A stretch of 64,000 nucleotides of DNA from a virus. Shown in pieces: positions 1 to 8,870 of the stretch. The notes beneath the pieces are model-generated. The model searched no databases, was not told the DNA's origin, and saw only the letters and a program-made list of their open reading frames with translations. Location of the stretch: IMG/VR virus record IMGVR_UViG_3300042303_000041, positions 1 to 64,000 of that record, one strand, 5' to 3'. Each line of letters starts with the position of its first letter. Positions within the stretch are counted from its first letter, which is position 1. The translations under genes were made by a program, and so were the position numbers.

Positions 1-2008
1 TTACATCACCAGAGGCACCAATACCAGTGTCTCCGTCAGCAAACATAATAGCATCTCCAGATGCAGCAATGTTTGTATCGCCTTCAGATGCAATTAAATT
101 ATCACCAGAAGTAACAATACTTGCATCACCTTCAGTCTGCATTGTTAGATTTGCGGCAGTTAAAATAGATGTGTTCTTTCCAACATCTAGTGTAAATTCT
201 CCACCAACTTTAATTTGCAAGTCATTTGCCACTGCAATTTTAACGTCATTAGCTGCACCAATAGTTACATCATTTTGGAATACTGCATTGGTCTTGCCTT
301 CTACTTGTATCTCTGCATCACCACGAACTAAAATCTTAGCTCCAGTTCCAGCAGTTATATTGATGTTTCCACCAAAGTAGATGTTTCCATTGCGATCACA
401 TAGATGATAATCATCACCTACTATGTGTGTTACACGAGAACCATTTGGATCAATCTCAAAGAATGTTCCCTTTCGATGATACATATGAATTCGCTCAGCT
501 GCTGGGCTATCATCAAACTCCATGATATGACCAGACTCAGTTTCCATAACTTTGTTATATGGATAAACTGCTGAGTAAGCTGATTGTGGTTGTGACCAAG
601 TTCCACCATTAGCCAATTGAACGTCTTTAATCAAAGTTTGGTCTTTAAACTCAAAACATGTACCTTCTAAAACACCACGTGATAGTCTATTGGTATCTGC
701 TTCATTGGCATAGTCTCTGAGTGGGTATTTTCCATCAGGATCAGTAAACCCTTTAATCTTATTTTGAGATCTATCTTCTTTAAGCGCAGCACGTTTTTCT
801 GGTGGTGCTGCATCAATAGCTTGTTGAGATGGCTGTTCGTCTCCAGCTGATGCTTCTTTATTTGTTGTATCTACAGACTTCAAACCATTCATGAAGTATT
901 CGTAGTATGCCTTTTTCTTAGCTGCAATGTCTGGTGAGTTGAATCCAACGGCAGACTTAGCAGCACCAAAGAAGCCTTCTTCGTACATTAATTTTTGCCA
1001 AGAGTTCACTCTACGTGTTAGATAGGTAGCTGCAATTATAGCACTGCCTTCTAAGTCGGTATCCAGTAATTCTGGATTACCAACAATATCAATACCAGTT
1101 AGTTTTTTATATTGCTCGTAATTACCACGTCCAGTTAACTGAATAAAACCTCGACCATAAAACTTACCACCGTCTTCGTCAGTTAAATTACCAAGAAATC
1201 CCTTACCTCTAAAGGTTGGTCCATAGAAAAACTTAAAGAATTCTTCTCTGGTCATACCCTTGCGTTGTGCATAACTATATTTTTGCACATCAGCATCTGA
1301 AACACTCTTAAAGATCTGTCGCATTCTATCTGGAGAATAGTTGTACATTTCCTTTTGTGGAATCCAAGTAGATTCACCACCAGCAATACCTAGTAATGCT
1401 GCCTTTGCATATCTGGTAGATAGCCCTACTTTATCACATGCTGCGATTAGTGCTTTAATACCTTGCTCTGCTTTACCTTCAGAACCTTTTGCTACTGAAT
1501 TTGCAGGTGGCTTTGTGGGAATAGAGTCGTTACTGTTTACGTTTTGTGCAGTTACTGGTTCTTGTTTTGGTTGGTTCGTTGGAGTTGGTGGTGTAGGATT
1601 AGCTTCTGTTGTGATAGGATTACCACTACCATCAGTAACTACATTACCTGAACTATCCTTAACAGCATTGCTTGGAGTTTCATCTACAACAATGTCGCCA
1701 CCACCGCCATCAATGGTAGCATTTTTGGTTAAATAAATCCCACCAAGAGAGCCTAAGATAATAGGTTGTTGTTGTTCTTCTCCATCGCTAAACATAACAA
1801 CAACCCACGTACCAGGAACAACTCCAAGTGGAGAAGAACCAATACCGTTCATGGCAGCAGAAGTGATAGGCTGCAGTGGATGCGCCCATGGTAAATCTTC
1901 CGTTGGAAGAATACTTTTATCATCTGTATGAAGACCCAATACTCTAACTTGGCAACGACCAAGTTTTAGTGGATCATTTCTATTTTCAACAACACCAGTA
2001 TATAACAT
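1..2008 (-). CDS. 5: Baseplate central spike/lysozyme gp5-like with GH19 domain (3' end outside window)
   Basis: At least 669 codons, open at the window edge. The N-terminus (about residues 1-140) has the OB-fold pattern of T4 gp5 ('NRNDPLKLGRCQVRV' and 'GTWVVVMFSDGEEQQPIILG'). A Pro/Thr/Asn-rich linker follows. About residues 190-340 form a GH19 chitinase/lysozyme-type domain ('GGEST', then 'KFYGRGFIQLTGRGNY'). The C-terminus from about residue 480 has short repeats of the gp5/VgrG triangular beta-helix ('AGTGAKILVRGDAEIQVEG'). In T4 the spike carries a T4-lysozyme domain; here GH19 takes that place. It would pierce the outer membrane and cut peptidoglycan during injection. The ATG overlaps the gp27 stop by one base (TAATG). 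Confidence 0.85.
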   Translation of the reverse strand, partial: MLYTGVVENRNDPLKLGRCQVRVLGLHTDDKSILPTEDLPWAHPLQPITSAAMNGIGSSPLGVVPGTWVVVMFSDGEEQQQPIILGSLGGIYLTKNATIDGGGGDIVVDETPSNAVKDSSGNVVTDGSGNPITTEANPTPPTPTNQPKQEPVTAQNVNSNDSIPTKPPANSVAKGSEGKAEQGIKALIAACDKVGLSTRYAKAALLGIAGGESTWIPQKEMYNYSPDRMRQIFKSVSDADVQKYSYAQRKGMTREEFFKFFYGPTFRGKGFLGNLTDEDGGKFYGRGFIQLTGRGNYEQYKKLTGIDIVGNPELLDTDLEGSAIIAATYLTRRVNSWQKLMYEEGFFGAAKSAVGFNSPDIAAKKKAYYEYFMNGLKSVDTTNKEASAGDEQPSQQAIDAAPPEKRAALKEDRSQNKIKGFTDPDGKYPLRDYANEADTNRLSRGVLEGTCFEFKDQTLIKDVQLANGGTWSQPQSAYSAVYPYNKVMETESGHIMEFDDSPAAERIHMYHRKGTFFEIDPNGSRVTHIVGDDYHLCDRNGNIYFGGNINITAGTGAKILVRGDAEIQVEGKTNAVFQNDVTIGAANDVKIAVANDLQIKVGGEFTLDVGKNTSILTAANLTMQTEGDASIVTSGDNLIASEGDTNIAASGDAIMFADGDTGIGASGDV

Positions 2009-3309
2009 TAGTTACTACCCTTAAAAACGTCTTTAATATATGAATCTTTCACAAGCTCAATAGTACATTCATGAGACTTTTGTGTGATAAAGTGATTGAT
2101 TGCCGAAACAAGATATCTACCTGAAAATATCTTATCTGATATTTCTGATAAAGTATCAGTACCCTTAATAGGCTCTACTTGAAACGATTGTATCACTACA
2201 GTTTGACCAACAGTATAATCTAAACGACCAGGCACTGTTACAGTTAACTTAAAATCATTGGCTTGATTTAGTTCAGAAATTCTTCTCTGTAAAAACTTTA
2301 TATTGGATACGTCGTCAAAACCTGTGAATTGCATAGTGCTTTTTGGAACAAGCAGCATCTTTGAGGTGTAGTATGCAGGTAGATTAGTAGAAACCGTTGG
2401 GAATGCATTCAAGTGTTTCTTTTGCTTGAAGTTGCTGAATATATCAAAATTTCTAATATCTATTTGCTTACTGGTTAAATCATAAGAATGTAATCTAGAA
2501 GCAATCATACCATTACGCAAACGTTCCATGGTATTAAAACCGTCAGTTACCGAAAACGTAGATATTTTTTTATAGTCTTGATTAAAGTCTCTGCTAGCTG
2601 AGCCTGAATTAGAGATGTTACGTGTTGAATTCGAATAGTTAAATTTCTGAATGGGTTTATTATCACTTGACATCAATACATCTAATGAACCAAAATTAAA
2701 CCCATCACGATTCTCAAAAAACACATATGACGGCGAGCCTGTTTTATTCAATGCTCTATCTGCAAGATAGTTTACATTTCTAATAGGTGACCAGTAATTA
2801 GAAACATACTTTATAGTATTTTTAGTTTCTTCAATATTTAATTTTTTAACAGTGTCGAAAGCTGCAGATTTATCGGTCAATACTTCTCGTGCAATATCAG
2901 AAACCTTTCCCTGATAACCACGACTTAGTTTAACGTTTATATCATTTAAGAATTCTTTCGATATAAAAGACATTTCATAAACAACGCTTCGGTCACCATC
3001 GTATTCACGATCTTTCATTTTGTGAATATAAAACTGACCTTCTATCTTTCCGCCACTTCTTTCCAATGATGGAGTATAAACAATAAGGCTAAGAGTTTCT
3101 TGTCCTACAAATGGTAAAGCATTAACAAAGTCTAAAGAATCTTTGAAAATTACGGTGCCGCTAATAAATGGGGAATATAGATCTTCGAAGATTTGAAGAC
3201 CTATTAGTTGTCCTTTAACAGAGAATTCTACTCCAGTAGATGATATAACAGAACACTTTTGTACTGTAACATCACCTGCAAAACTTAATGTTTGTGTATT
3301 TTCTGCCAT
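2008..3309 (-). CDS. 27: Baseplate hub protein gp27-like
   Basis: 433 aa; T4 gp27 is 391 aa. The N-terminal tube-like domain shows 'GLQIFEDLYSPFISGTVIFKD', which matches gp27 hubs of exo-T-even phages. gp27 forms the trimeric hub between the tail tube and the gp5 spike. It sits directly upstream of gp5 with a 1-nt overlap and 1 nt after gp53, so translation is probably coupled. Identity rests on motif and gene order. Confidence 0.8.
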   Translation of the reverse strand: MAENTQTLSFAGDVTVQKCSVISSTGVEFSVKGQLIGLQIFEDLYSPFISGTVIFKDSLDFVNALPFVGQETLSLIVYTPSLERSGGKIEGQFYIHKMKDREYDGDRSVVYEMSFISKEFLNDINVKLSRGYQGKVSDIAREVLTDKSAAFDTVKKLNIEETKNTIKYVSNYWSPIRNVNYLADRALNKTGSPSYVFFENRDGFNFGSLDVLMSSDNKPIQKFNYSNSTRNISNSGSASRDFNQDYKKISTFSVTDGFNTMERLRNGMIASRLHSYDLTSKQIDIRNFDIFSNFKQKKHLNAFPTVSTNLPAYYTSKMLLVPKSTMQFTGFDDVSNIKFLQRRISELNQANDFKLTVTVPGRLDYTVGQTVVIQSFQVEPIKGTDTLSEISDKIFSGRYLVSAINHFITQKSHECTIELVKDSYIKDVFKGSN

Positions 3310-3310
3310 A

Positions 3311-4093
3311 TTAAATTTGCATCATGTCTGAGTATTCGCTAATGATTTGGTCCAAGTATATCTTTGGTATAACCTTTAGTCTGCGTTTCTTTTCATTTTC
3401 TAAAATCTCATATTCGTAATTAGTTACAGACAAAACGTTCAATGGATACTGTAGATCTTGTATCAGAAACTCTCCAAGATACTGCTCTATAATAGCACCG
3501 TCGTCATCTTCAATATAATTATATGTTTGAACTGTTTCACCAGATTTAAATCCACTAGTAGATAAAAGAACATCTAACCTTAAGTTTTCTCTATCCAGTG
3601 CTTTAACAAACCCATTATAAATTCCGTTCTTTGTTTCTTTCCTAACAACAGTACCAACTTTAATCTTATCAATCAAGAACTGCCCGTCACCATCTAAATA
3701 AACATTTTCAGCAGTTATAAACTGATTTCCTTGGATTCTGTTTCTTTGCGTATCAGTAAAGTAGCTGATATCATGCTTTCTATCACCATACTTAGATTCT
3801 ATCATTATGTCTAACTTATTAACAGAAAGCGGAAAGTCTTGGATATAATCGAACTTTGAATTAGCAAGCATTATAATCCAGTGATAGTATGGAGTTCCGT
3901 ATAGCTTTTCTGATATAATTTCTGGTGTTTCTCCATCAATTATTTGGTAGTCTTCATACAACAATAGCGACTGTAAAAAGTCTTTTCTGAAACGAACATT
4001 CTTTGTTATATCTTTAACAAAGATAAACTCATTACTTCCATCTATTTTAGCTGGAAAATCGTATGGTATCTTATTAAATTCTTCGAAGTACAT
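3311..4093 (-). CDS. 53: Baseplate wedge protein gp53-like
   Basis: 260 aa, longer than T4 gp53 (196 aa). It carries the family signature 'ETPEIISEKLYGTPYYHWII' followed by 'LANSKFDYIQDFPLS' and 'KYG' (about residues 55-105). gp53 holds the wedge to the hub and triggers wedge circularisation. It lies in the tight minus-strand operon gp48-gp53-gp27-gp5, which differs from T4, where gp53 and gp5 follow gp4 on the same strand. Confidence 0.82.
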   Translation of the reverse strand: MYFEEFNKIPYDFPAKIDGSNEFIFVKDITKNVRFRKDFLQSLLLYEDYQIIDGETPEIISEKLYGTPYYHWIIMLANSKFDYIQDFPLSVNKLDIMIESKYGDRKHDISYFTDTQRNRIQGNQFITAENVYLDGDGQFLIDKIKVGTVVRKETKNGIYNGFVKALDRENLRLDVLLSTSGFKSGETVQTYNYIEDDDGAIIEQYLGEFLIQDLQYPLNVLSVTNYEYEILENEKKRRLKVIPKIYLDQIISEYSDMMQI

Positions 4094-4096
4094 ATA

Positions 4097-5260
4097 TTAA
4101 TATCCCTTAGCGATTTCAGCCTTAGTCAAGATAGCCAGTTCCTTGAAGGTCATTTGAATGTTTATCTGAGTAGGCGAACCGTCTGCAAATGTAGCAAAGT
4201 TGGCATTTGGTGTATAATTAACAGAAAGGTTAGTTAGTACGCAAGAAGTGTGTTTGAATATAGCTTTATTTTCGTTTGTCAAATGATAGTAATGAATATC
4301 AAACTCAGAAGGATAAATGTAAATAAAGCTATCCTGGTCTTTAAATTCTGGATGCATATGCAACTTAAACATCTCAACAATTCGCATAATGTTTCCAGCT
4401 TCTGATGACGAACGTGGAGCGAATTGGTAGTCGAATGTAAATGTTCTAAAATCAACACCTTTGAACAGCTGCTCTTTCTTTGGATTGTATGCCAAACCAG
4501 ACATGGCAGAAAGTGCGCCACCAACTCCAGGTGCTGATAGTGCCAAGCCTGTTACTGCACTTTTCACTACACCACCAGCAGTTTCTAACTGTTTAGGGGA
4601 CATGTCTGTAACAGCTTTAATACCAGCTTCTCCCAATTTAGCGCCAACTTGAAACAATCCAGTATCTTCAGCATCCCACTGCATACTATAGTTAGCCGTT
4701 AACTGGTTTGGTACATGAAGAGCAATCGCAGTCTTTAAACGTTTTTGTTGTCTGCTCATCTTACCACCGACTTGACCAGAGACAACCGCAGCAGCACCTG
4801 CACCTAATGCACCACCAACTAATGGATTTGATGCTACGCTTCCACCACCACCAAGTGCTCCTAAAATAGTAGAACCTAATGCACCAACTGCTGCAGAACC
4901 AGCGATAGCTGCGCCAGTTCCATATCCTTCTTGATTTATTCTAGCTCGAAAACGCTCAGAGTCCCCAATGTTTACAGTTTCTTGTTTTTCTTCGGTGATT
5001 AGTTTTGAATCCTCAGGAACGTTCACATAAAATACGACGTAGTTACCACCATATATCTGTCGAGATGAAAACAAATCTTCAGGATATGTTAGTTGATCAA
5101 TACTGTACTTTTTATCTACAGGATTTGAGAATCTGGCGTCATTTTGGTTGGGATTAGAACCTGCAGCAGTTCCTCCAATCATTGACGATGAGGAAAGGTC
5201 ACCAAGTGATCCAAATTGGTCTAGTGATATTGATTCAAATGCATTGGAGAATAAATCCAT
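4097..5260 (-). CDS. 48: Baseplate tail-tube cap gp48-like
   Basis: 387 aa. The N-terminal stretch 'YPEDLFSSRQIYGGNYVVFYV' and the C-terminal tube-like region 'GVDFRTFTFDYQFAPRSSSE' match the gp48/gp54 tube-initiation family. A Gly/Ala-rich segment of about residues 115-170 looks like a flexible insert. gp48 caps the hub and starts tube polymerisation. It is the first gene of the leftward baseplate operon, divergent from gp4. gp48 rather than gp54 is preferred from length and context. Confidence 0.68.
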   Translation of the reverse strand: MDLFSNAFESISLDQFGSLGDLSSSSMIGGTAAGSNPNQNDARFSNPVDKKYSIDQLTYPEDLFSSRQIYGGNYVVFYVNVPEDSKLITEEKQETVNIGDSERFRARINQEGYGTGAAIAGSAAVGALGSTILGALGGGGSVASNPLVGGALGAGAAAVVSGQVGGKMSRQQKRLKTAIALHVPNQLTANYSMQWDAEDTGLFQVGAKLGEAGIKAVTDMSPKQLETAGGVVKSAVTGLALSAPGVGGALSAMSGLAYNPKKEQLFKGVDFRTFTFDYQFAPRSSSEAGNIMRIVEMFKLHMHPEFKDQDSFIYIYPSEFDIHYYHLTNENKAIFKHTSCVLTNLSVNYTPNANFATFADGSPTQINIQMTFKELAILTKAEIAKGY

Positions 5261-5304
5261 TTTAACCCTAAATAGTTATTGGTAAATTGCAATCACTATT
5301 ATTT

Positions 5305-5739
5305 ATGTTCCACAAAAGAAGATACATCCCTGTAAATACACAAAAGTATAGCGGTGACCCAACGAACATAATTATGCGTTCGTCTTGGGAGACTAAGTTC
5401 GCAGCATGGTGCGACCATAATCCTAGTGTAATAAAGTGGAAATCTGAGGAAACCATAGTTCCATATAGATGCCCTTTAGATAACAGAATACATCGTTATT
5501 TCGTAGACTTTCAAGTTCAGATAAAAGATAAAAACGATGTATTAAAAACATACCTGGTAGAAATTAAACCAGACGCACAAACTCGACCTCCAGTTCCTGG
5601 TAAACAGACCAAAAGATATCTAATAGAAACTGCCACTTATATAAAGAACCAAGCTAAATGGGAAGCTGCTAAAAACTGGGCAAAAGACAGAGGATATGGG
5701 TTTATAATTCTAACAGAACACCATCTAGGTATCAAATAA
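5305..5739 (+). CDS. 4: Head completion protein gp4-like
   Basis: 144 aa from ATG 5305 (T4 gp4 is 150 aa); an in-frame TTG at 5287 would add six residues. Hallmarks are 'YSGDPTNIIMRSSWE' near the N-terminus and 'NRIHRYFVDF', with an acidic/Lys pattern like a small PD-(D/E)XK nuclease ('YLVEIKP'). gp4 acts on packaged heads before tail joining. It is the first gene of the rightward late operon. No strong Shine-Dalgarno is visible for either start. Confidence 0.8.
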   Translation: MFHKRRYIPVNTQKYSGDPTNIIMRSSWETKFAAWCDHNPSVIKWKSEETIVPYRCPLDNRIHRYFVDFQVQIKDKNDVLKTYLVEIKPDAQTRPPVPGKQTKRYLIETATYIKNQAKWEAAKNWAKDRGYGFIILTEHHLGIK

Positions 5740-5746
5740 ATAGACA

Positions 5747-6343
5747 ATGGCAAGCACTAATAAACCAATTCAAGATCTGTTCGTAAAACATCATTACGAC
5801 ATGGACAATATGCGCCGTAAGTCTTCTGCATGGTTCAACCAGCAAGTTGCGCTTATGGCTGGGAAACGTATTACCCCGAATAAAATTCTACAAAACGATT
5901 TAAGCTCACTTGCTACAAAAGTGATGCCAGGTAACTTATATTTATATTACTACGATCCTAAAACAAAAGACACGTTACCATACTATGATAGGTTTCCAAT
6001 GGTATTTCCATGGAAAGCCAATAAAGATGGGTTTATTGGATTGAATATGCATTACCTTCCATATCAGCTTAGAGTAAAGCTAATGGACAATTTATTGGTG
6101 TTTAGAAACAACGAAAAGATGGACCAAACAACCAAACTTCGTTATTCTTGGCAGCTGATTGATGGTATGGCAAAATTTGGTTTAGCAAAACCTTGTGTAA
6201 AGCAATATCTTTACTCTCATGTACAATCTCCATTTGTTCGAGTCGAAGCAAATGATTGGGGCACCGCTATGATGATGCCTGTTGAGAGATTCGTTAAAGC
6301 TGGAAAAGATCAAGTATGGTTAGACTCACGTAGGAAAATATGA
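5747..6343 (+). CDS. Conserved T4-like virion/assembly protein, function unknown
   Basis: 198 aa. It contains 'LYLYYYDPKTKDTLPYYDRF' (about residues 64-83) and 'GLNMHYLPYQLRVKLMDNL', a pattern I recognise from uncharacterised late proteins of cyanophage-type T4-like phages. It has no signal peptide or membrane segment. It sits between gp4 and a tube-like protein and overlaps the next gene by 4 nt (ATGA), so a role in tail or head completion is likely. The biochemical role cannot be inferred. Confidence 0.6.
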   Translation: MASTNKPIQDLFVKHHYDMDNMRRKSSAWFNQQVALMAGKRITPNKILQNDLSSLATKVMPGNLYLYYYDPKTKDTLPYYDRFPMVFPWKANKDGFIGLNMHYLPYQLRVKLMDNLLVFRNNEKMDQTTKLRYSWQLIDGMAKFGLAKPCVKQYLYSHVQSPFVRVEANDWGTAMMMPVERFVKAGKDQVWLDSRRKI

Positions 6344-7086
6344 CAACACTAACATCATTTATAGCAGAAGTTAAAACTGGAGCACTGGCGAGAACTAGCC
6401 ATTACTCTATAAACTTCACGCCACCTAAAATATTCTTTAGAAGTTCATTAAACTCTAGCGAAAAGGTGCGCAAATTGCTGTTATATTGCAATTCAGCGCA
6501 GCTACCAGGTATCAACATTTCTACATTTCAATCTAGAACATTCGGTGAAACTAGAGAAATGCCGTACGATAAGCTATACGATAATGTGAATCTTTCTTTC
6601 TATGTAGACAGAGATATGTACATAAAGAAGTTCTTTGATACATGGGTTGAGGGTATCCAACACCCAACCACTAGAACGTTTGAGTATTACGATCAATACA
6701 CTACAGATATTGAAATAAGAATTCAAGACGTTGCTGAAAAAGACACTTATATCGTTAAGTTGTTTGAAGCATACCCAAAAACAATCTCTCCAATAACTAT
6801 TGGATATGATCAAAAAGAAGTTATGCAACTTCAAATCTCCTTGAACTACAAATACTGGCAATCACAAATGGTATCGTCAGTAGAAGTAACAAACAGAGAT
6901 GCCAATGGTCAGATACAAGCTCTGGTAGATCCATTTGCGGAACTAACAAGTGAGCTAGATCTGCCATTTAATATGGACACATTTATGAATCCAGGTGACT
7001 TTATTTCCCAACAGTTAGTAGATTTACAAGGTCTTGGTAATTTCGTAAATCCTAATTTGGGTTCATTAAAAAACTTTTTCGGTTAA
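6340..7086 (+). CDS. 54: Tail-tube-initiator-like baseplate protein (gp54-type)
   Basis: 248 aa. It has the T4 tube fold pattern: 'LLLYCNSAQLPGINIST', 'MPYDKLYDNVNLSFYVDRDM' and 'KKFFDTWVEGI' (about residues 45-110). This arrangement is shared by gp19, gp48 and gp54. The neighbours (gp4, terminase small subunit, tape measure) favour gp54, which initiates the tail tube on the baseplate. It is shorter than T4 gp54 (320 aa), so a tube-like paralogue cannot be excluded. Confidence 0.6.
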   Translation: MTTLTSFIAEVKTGALARTSHYSINFTPPKIFFRSSLNSSEKVRKLLLYCNSAQLPGINISTFQSRTFGETREMPYDKLYDNVNLSFYVDRDMYIKKFFDTWVEGIQHPTTRTFEYYDQYTTDIEIRIQDVAEKDTYIVKLFEAYPKTISPITIGYDQKEVMQLQISLNYKYWQSQMVSSVEVTNRDANGQIQALVDPFAELTSELDLPFNMDTFMNPGDFISQQLVDLQGLGNFVNPNLGSLKNFFG

Positions 7087-7096
7087 GGTAAACAAA

Positions 7097-7540
7097 ATGG
7101 AAAACAACAAACAAGAAGAACTAAAAATTGCTCAAGAAGATTGGATGGTTAAAAAATGGCGTCCAGCTATGGGTTGGACGTATATGGTTATCTGTATTCT
7201 AGACATGGCAGTGTTTCCCGTTTTATGGAGTTTACTACAAGCACTAAGTTCTGGTCAAGTTACTAGTCAATGGAACCCACTAACTTTACAAGGTGCTGGA
7301 TTATTCCACTTGGCAATGGGTGCTGTACTTGGTATTGCGGCATGGTCTCGTGGGCAAGAAAAGATGGCTGGCGCTGCTGCTGGTTCAGGTATGCCTGTGC
7401 CGATGCAAAGTCCACAACCAATGGGGCTAAATACTCCTGCAATGGCACCTAAACCAATGCCGATGATGAGACAAACCACAACTACAACTTTTGATTTAGA
7501 TCCTGGAGATCCACAAGTTAGAAATACAAGAAACGACTGA
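7097..7540 (+). CDS. Three-helix membrane protein, holin-type (GTA-holin-like)
   Basis: 147 aa. A soluble N-terminus ending 'KKWRPAMGWTYM' is followed by hydrophobic segments at about residues 26-46 and 66-84 ('GAGLFHLAMGAVLGIAAWSR'), then a Met/Pro/Thr-rich tail. This matches the 3-TM holin family found in gene-transfer agents and in the late operons of many myophages. A lysis-timing or envelope role is inferred. It lies between the gp54-like gene and terminase. Confidence 0.6.
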   Translation: MENNKQEELKIAQEDWMVKKWRPAMGWTYMVICILDMAVFPVLWSLLQALSSGQVTSQWNPLTLQGAGLFHLAMGAVLGIAAWSRGQEKMAGAAAGSGMPVPMQSPQPMGLNTPAMAPKPMPMMRQTTTTTFDLDPGDPQVRNTRND

Positions 7541-7541
7541 T

Positions 7542-7955
7542 ATGAAAATTGATGATAGATTATCTGAGGTGTTTGATTTGGAACCTGCAACAACAGTTCC
7601 ATTAGTTATTGATGCCGTTACACCATTGCAAGTTAGCGACAAGATTGAATCTGATTATGATAAATCCAGAAATAATCTACATGATCTTTTATTGAAAGGT
7701 CAAGACGCACTAAACTATGCTCTTGATGTAGCTAAACAAAGCGAGCATCCAAGAGCATTTGAAGTTGTTGGTAATTTGATGAAACAGTTAGCTGATGTAA
7801 ACCAGCAATTGTTGGATATACATCAACAGAAACAAAAACTAGATGCTCCATCGAAAGCAGAAGCAGCAAAAAATGTGACAAACAATAACGCTATCTTTGT
7901 AGGTAGCACATCTGAATTGAGTAAAATGATCAAGAATATGGCTAAAGGAGACTAA
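7542..7955 (+). CDS. 16: Terminase small subunit gp16-like
   Basis: 137 aa (T4 gp16 is 164 aa). The core 'DYDKSRNNLHDLLLKGQDALNYAL' continues to 'SEHPRAFEVVGNLMKQLADVN', the diagnostic gp16 helical region (about residues 38-90). It recognises concatemeric DNA and regulates the large terminase gp17, which is not in this window. It ends 4 nt before gp26, with an AAAGGAG Shine-Dalgarno for gp26 inside its 3' end. Confidence 0.85.
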   Translation: MKIDDRLSEVFDLEPATTVPLVIDAVTPLQVSDKIESDYDKSRNNLHDLLLKGQDALNYALDVAKQSEHPRAFEVVGNLMKQLADVNQQLLDIHQQKQKLDAPSKAEAAKNVTNNNAIFVGSTSELSKMIKNMAKGD

Positions 7956-7959
7956 CATT

Positions 7960-8691
7960 ATGGCATTACCATTAAACACATCACCGATTTATAATTTAAC
8001 TATACCTTCAACCAAACAAAACGTAAAGTTCAGACCATTCGTGGTTAAAGAAGAAAAAGCACTGTTAATCGCTCAACAAAGCGAAGATACTAAGGTGATG
8101 GTTGACACGCTAAAGTCTGTTGTAGCATCGTGCGTTAAAGACAATATTGATATTGACAAGCTAGCAATCTTCGACTTAGAGTATATCTTTACCCAGTTAA
8201 GAGCTAGATCCGTAGGTGAAGTTATCGAAGTTATCATGTCGTGCGACGAAGATCATGGCGACAAAGATAACTTAGCAAAGGTTAAAATCCAGATCGATTT
8301 AACAAAACTAAACGTATCTGTAGACGAGAAACATACCAACAAGATTTCACTATTTGGTGATGTTGGTGTAGTTATGCGTTATCCATCAATCGACATTTTA
8401 AAGAAATTAGAGTCTATTGATGCCATTGCTTCTCAAGAAGTAGAAGCTGTATTTAACATAGTGGTTGAGTGTATAGATTACATCTATGACGCTGAAGAGG
8501 TCTACCATGCAAAAGACCAAACAAAGAAAGAACTGATAGACTTTATTGAAAACCTATCATCAGACCAGTTTAAATTGGTCCAGGCTTTCTTTGAAACTTT
8601 ACCAAAGATGTCGCACAAGGTTGAATATAATTGCCCTGTCTGTGGTAAACATCATGATGTCGCACTAGAAGGACTAGAAAGTTTTTTTTAA
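7960..8691 (+). CDS. 26: Baseplate hub assembly chaperone gp26-like
   Basis: 243 aa (T4 gp26 is 208 aa). The N-terminus 'KQNVKFRPFVVKEEKALLIA' and 'FDLEYIFTQLRARSVGEVIE' identify the T4 baseplate gp26 family. The C-terminus has a C-P-V-C-G-K-H-H zinc-like motif. The last codons are AGT TTT TTT TAA, a perfect T_TTT_TTT slippery heptamer (8682-8688) immediately before the stop, opening into a -1 ORF (next entry). Its position just before the tape measure parallels lambda gpG/gpGT. Confidence 0.82.
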   Translation: MALPLNTSPIYNLTIPSTKQNVKFRPFVVKEEKALLIAQQSEDTKVMVDTLKSVVASCVKDNIDIDKLAIFDLEYIFTQLRARSVGEVIEVIMSCDEDHGDKDNLAKVKIQIDLTKLNVSVDEKHTNKISLFGDVGVVMRYPSIDILKKLESIDAIASQEVEAVFNIVVECIDYIYDAEEVYHAKDQTKKELIDFIENLSSDQFKLVQAFFETLPKMSHKVEYNCPVCGKHHDVALEGLESFF

Positions 8692-8870
8692 TAACGCTCG
8701 GACATGAGAGTCTTCACAACTTTTATAAACTTAACTTTGCTTTGATGCAATACCATAAGTATTCACTAAGTGACATTGAAGACATGATTCCTTTCGAGCG
8801 CGAGATTTATATTGCTATGTTGATCCAGTTCCTAGAAGAAGAAAAGCAAAGACTAGAGAGTAAAAATTAA
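8688..8870 (+). CDS. 51: Predicted -1 frameshift extension of gp26 (gp51/lambda-T-like)
   Basis: After slippage on the T run the -1 frame reads LITLGHESLHNFYKLNFALM and continues through 'SLSDIEDMIPFEREIYIAML' to TAA at 8868-8870, giving about 60 extra residues. This frame has no good start of its own: the ATG near 8744 lacks a Shine-Dalgarno and would cut off the conserved part. Coding therefore most plausibly comes from frameshifting, as for lambda GT. The stop overlaps the tape-measure ATG (TAATG). Confidence 0.75.
   Translation, partial: LITLGHESLHNFYKLNFALMQYHKYSLSDIEDMIPFEREIYIAMLIQFLEEEKQRLESKN

Noticed and set aside
27-1736. Two plus-strand ORFs (117 and 131 aa)
   Set aside because: They mirror the repetitive gp5-like beta-helix and linker on the minus strand.
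5268-5456. Minus-strand 62-aa ORF over the gp4-like gene
   Set aside because: Antisense shadow within a clearly identified late gene.
6574-6861. Minus-strand 95-aa ORF inside the gp54-like gene
   Set aside because: Antisense shadow with no ribosome site.
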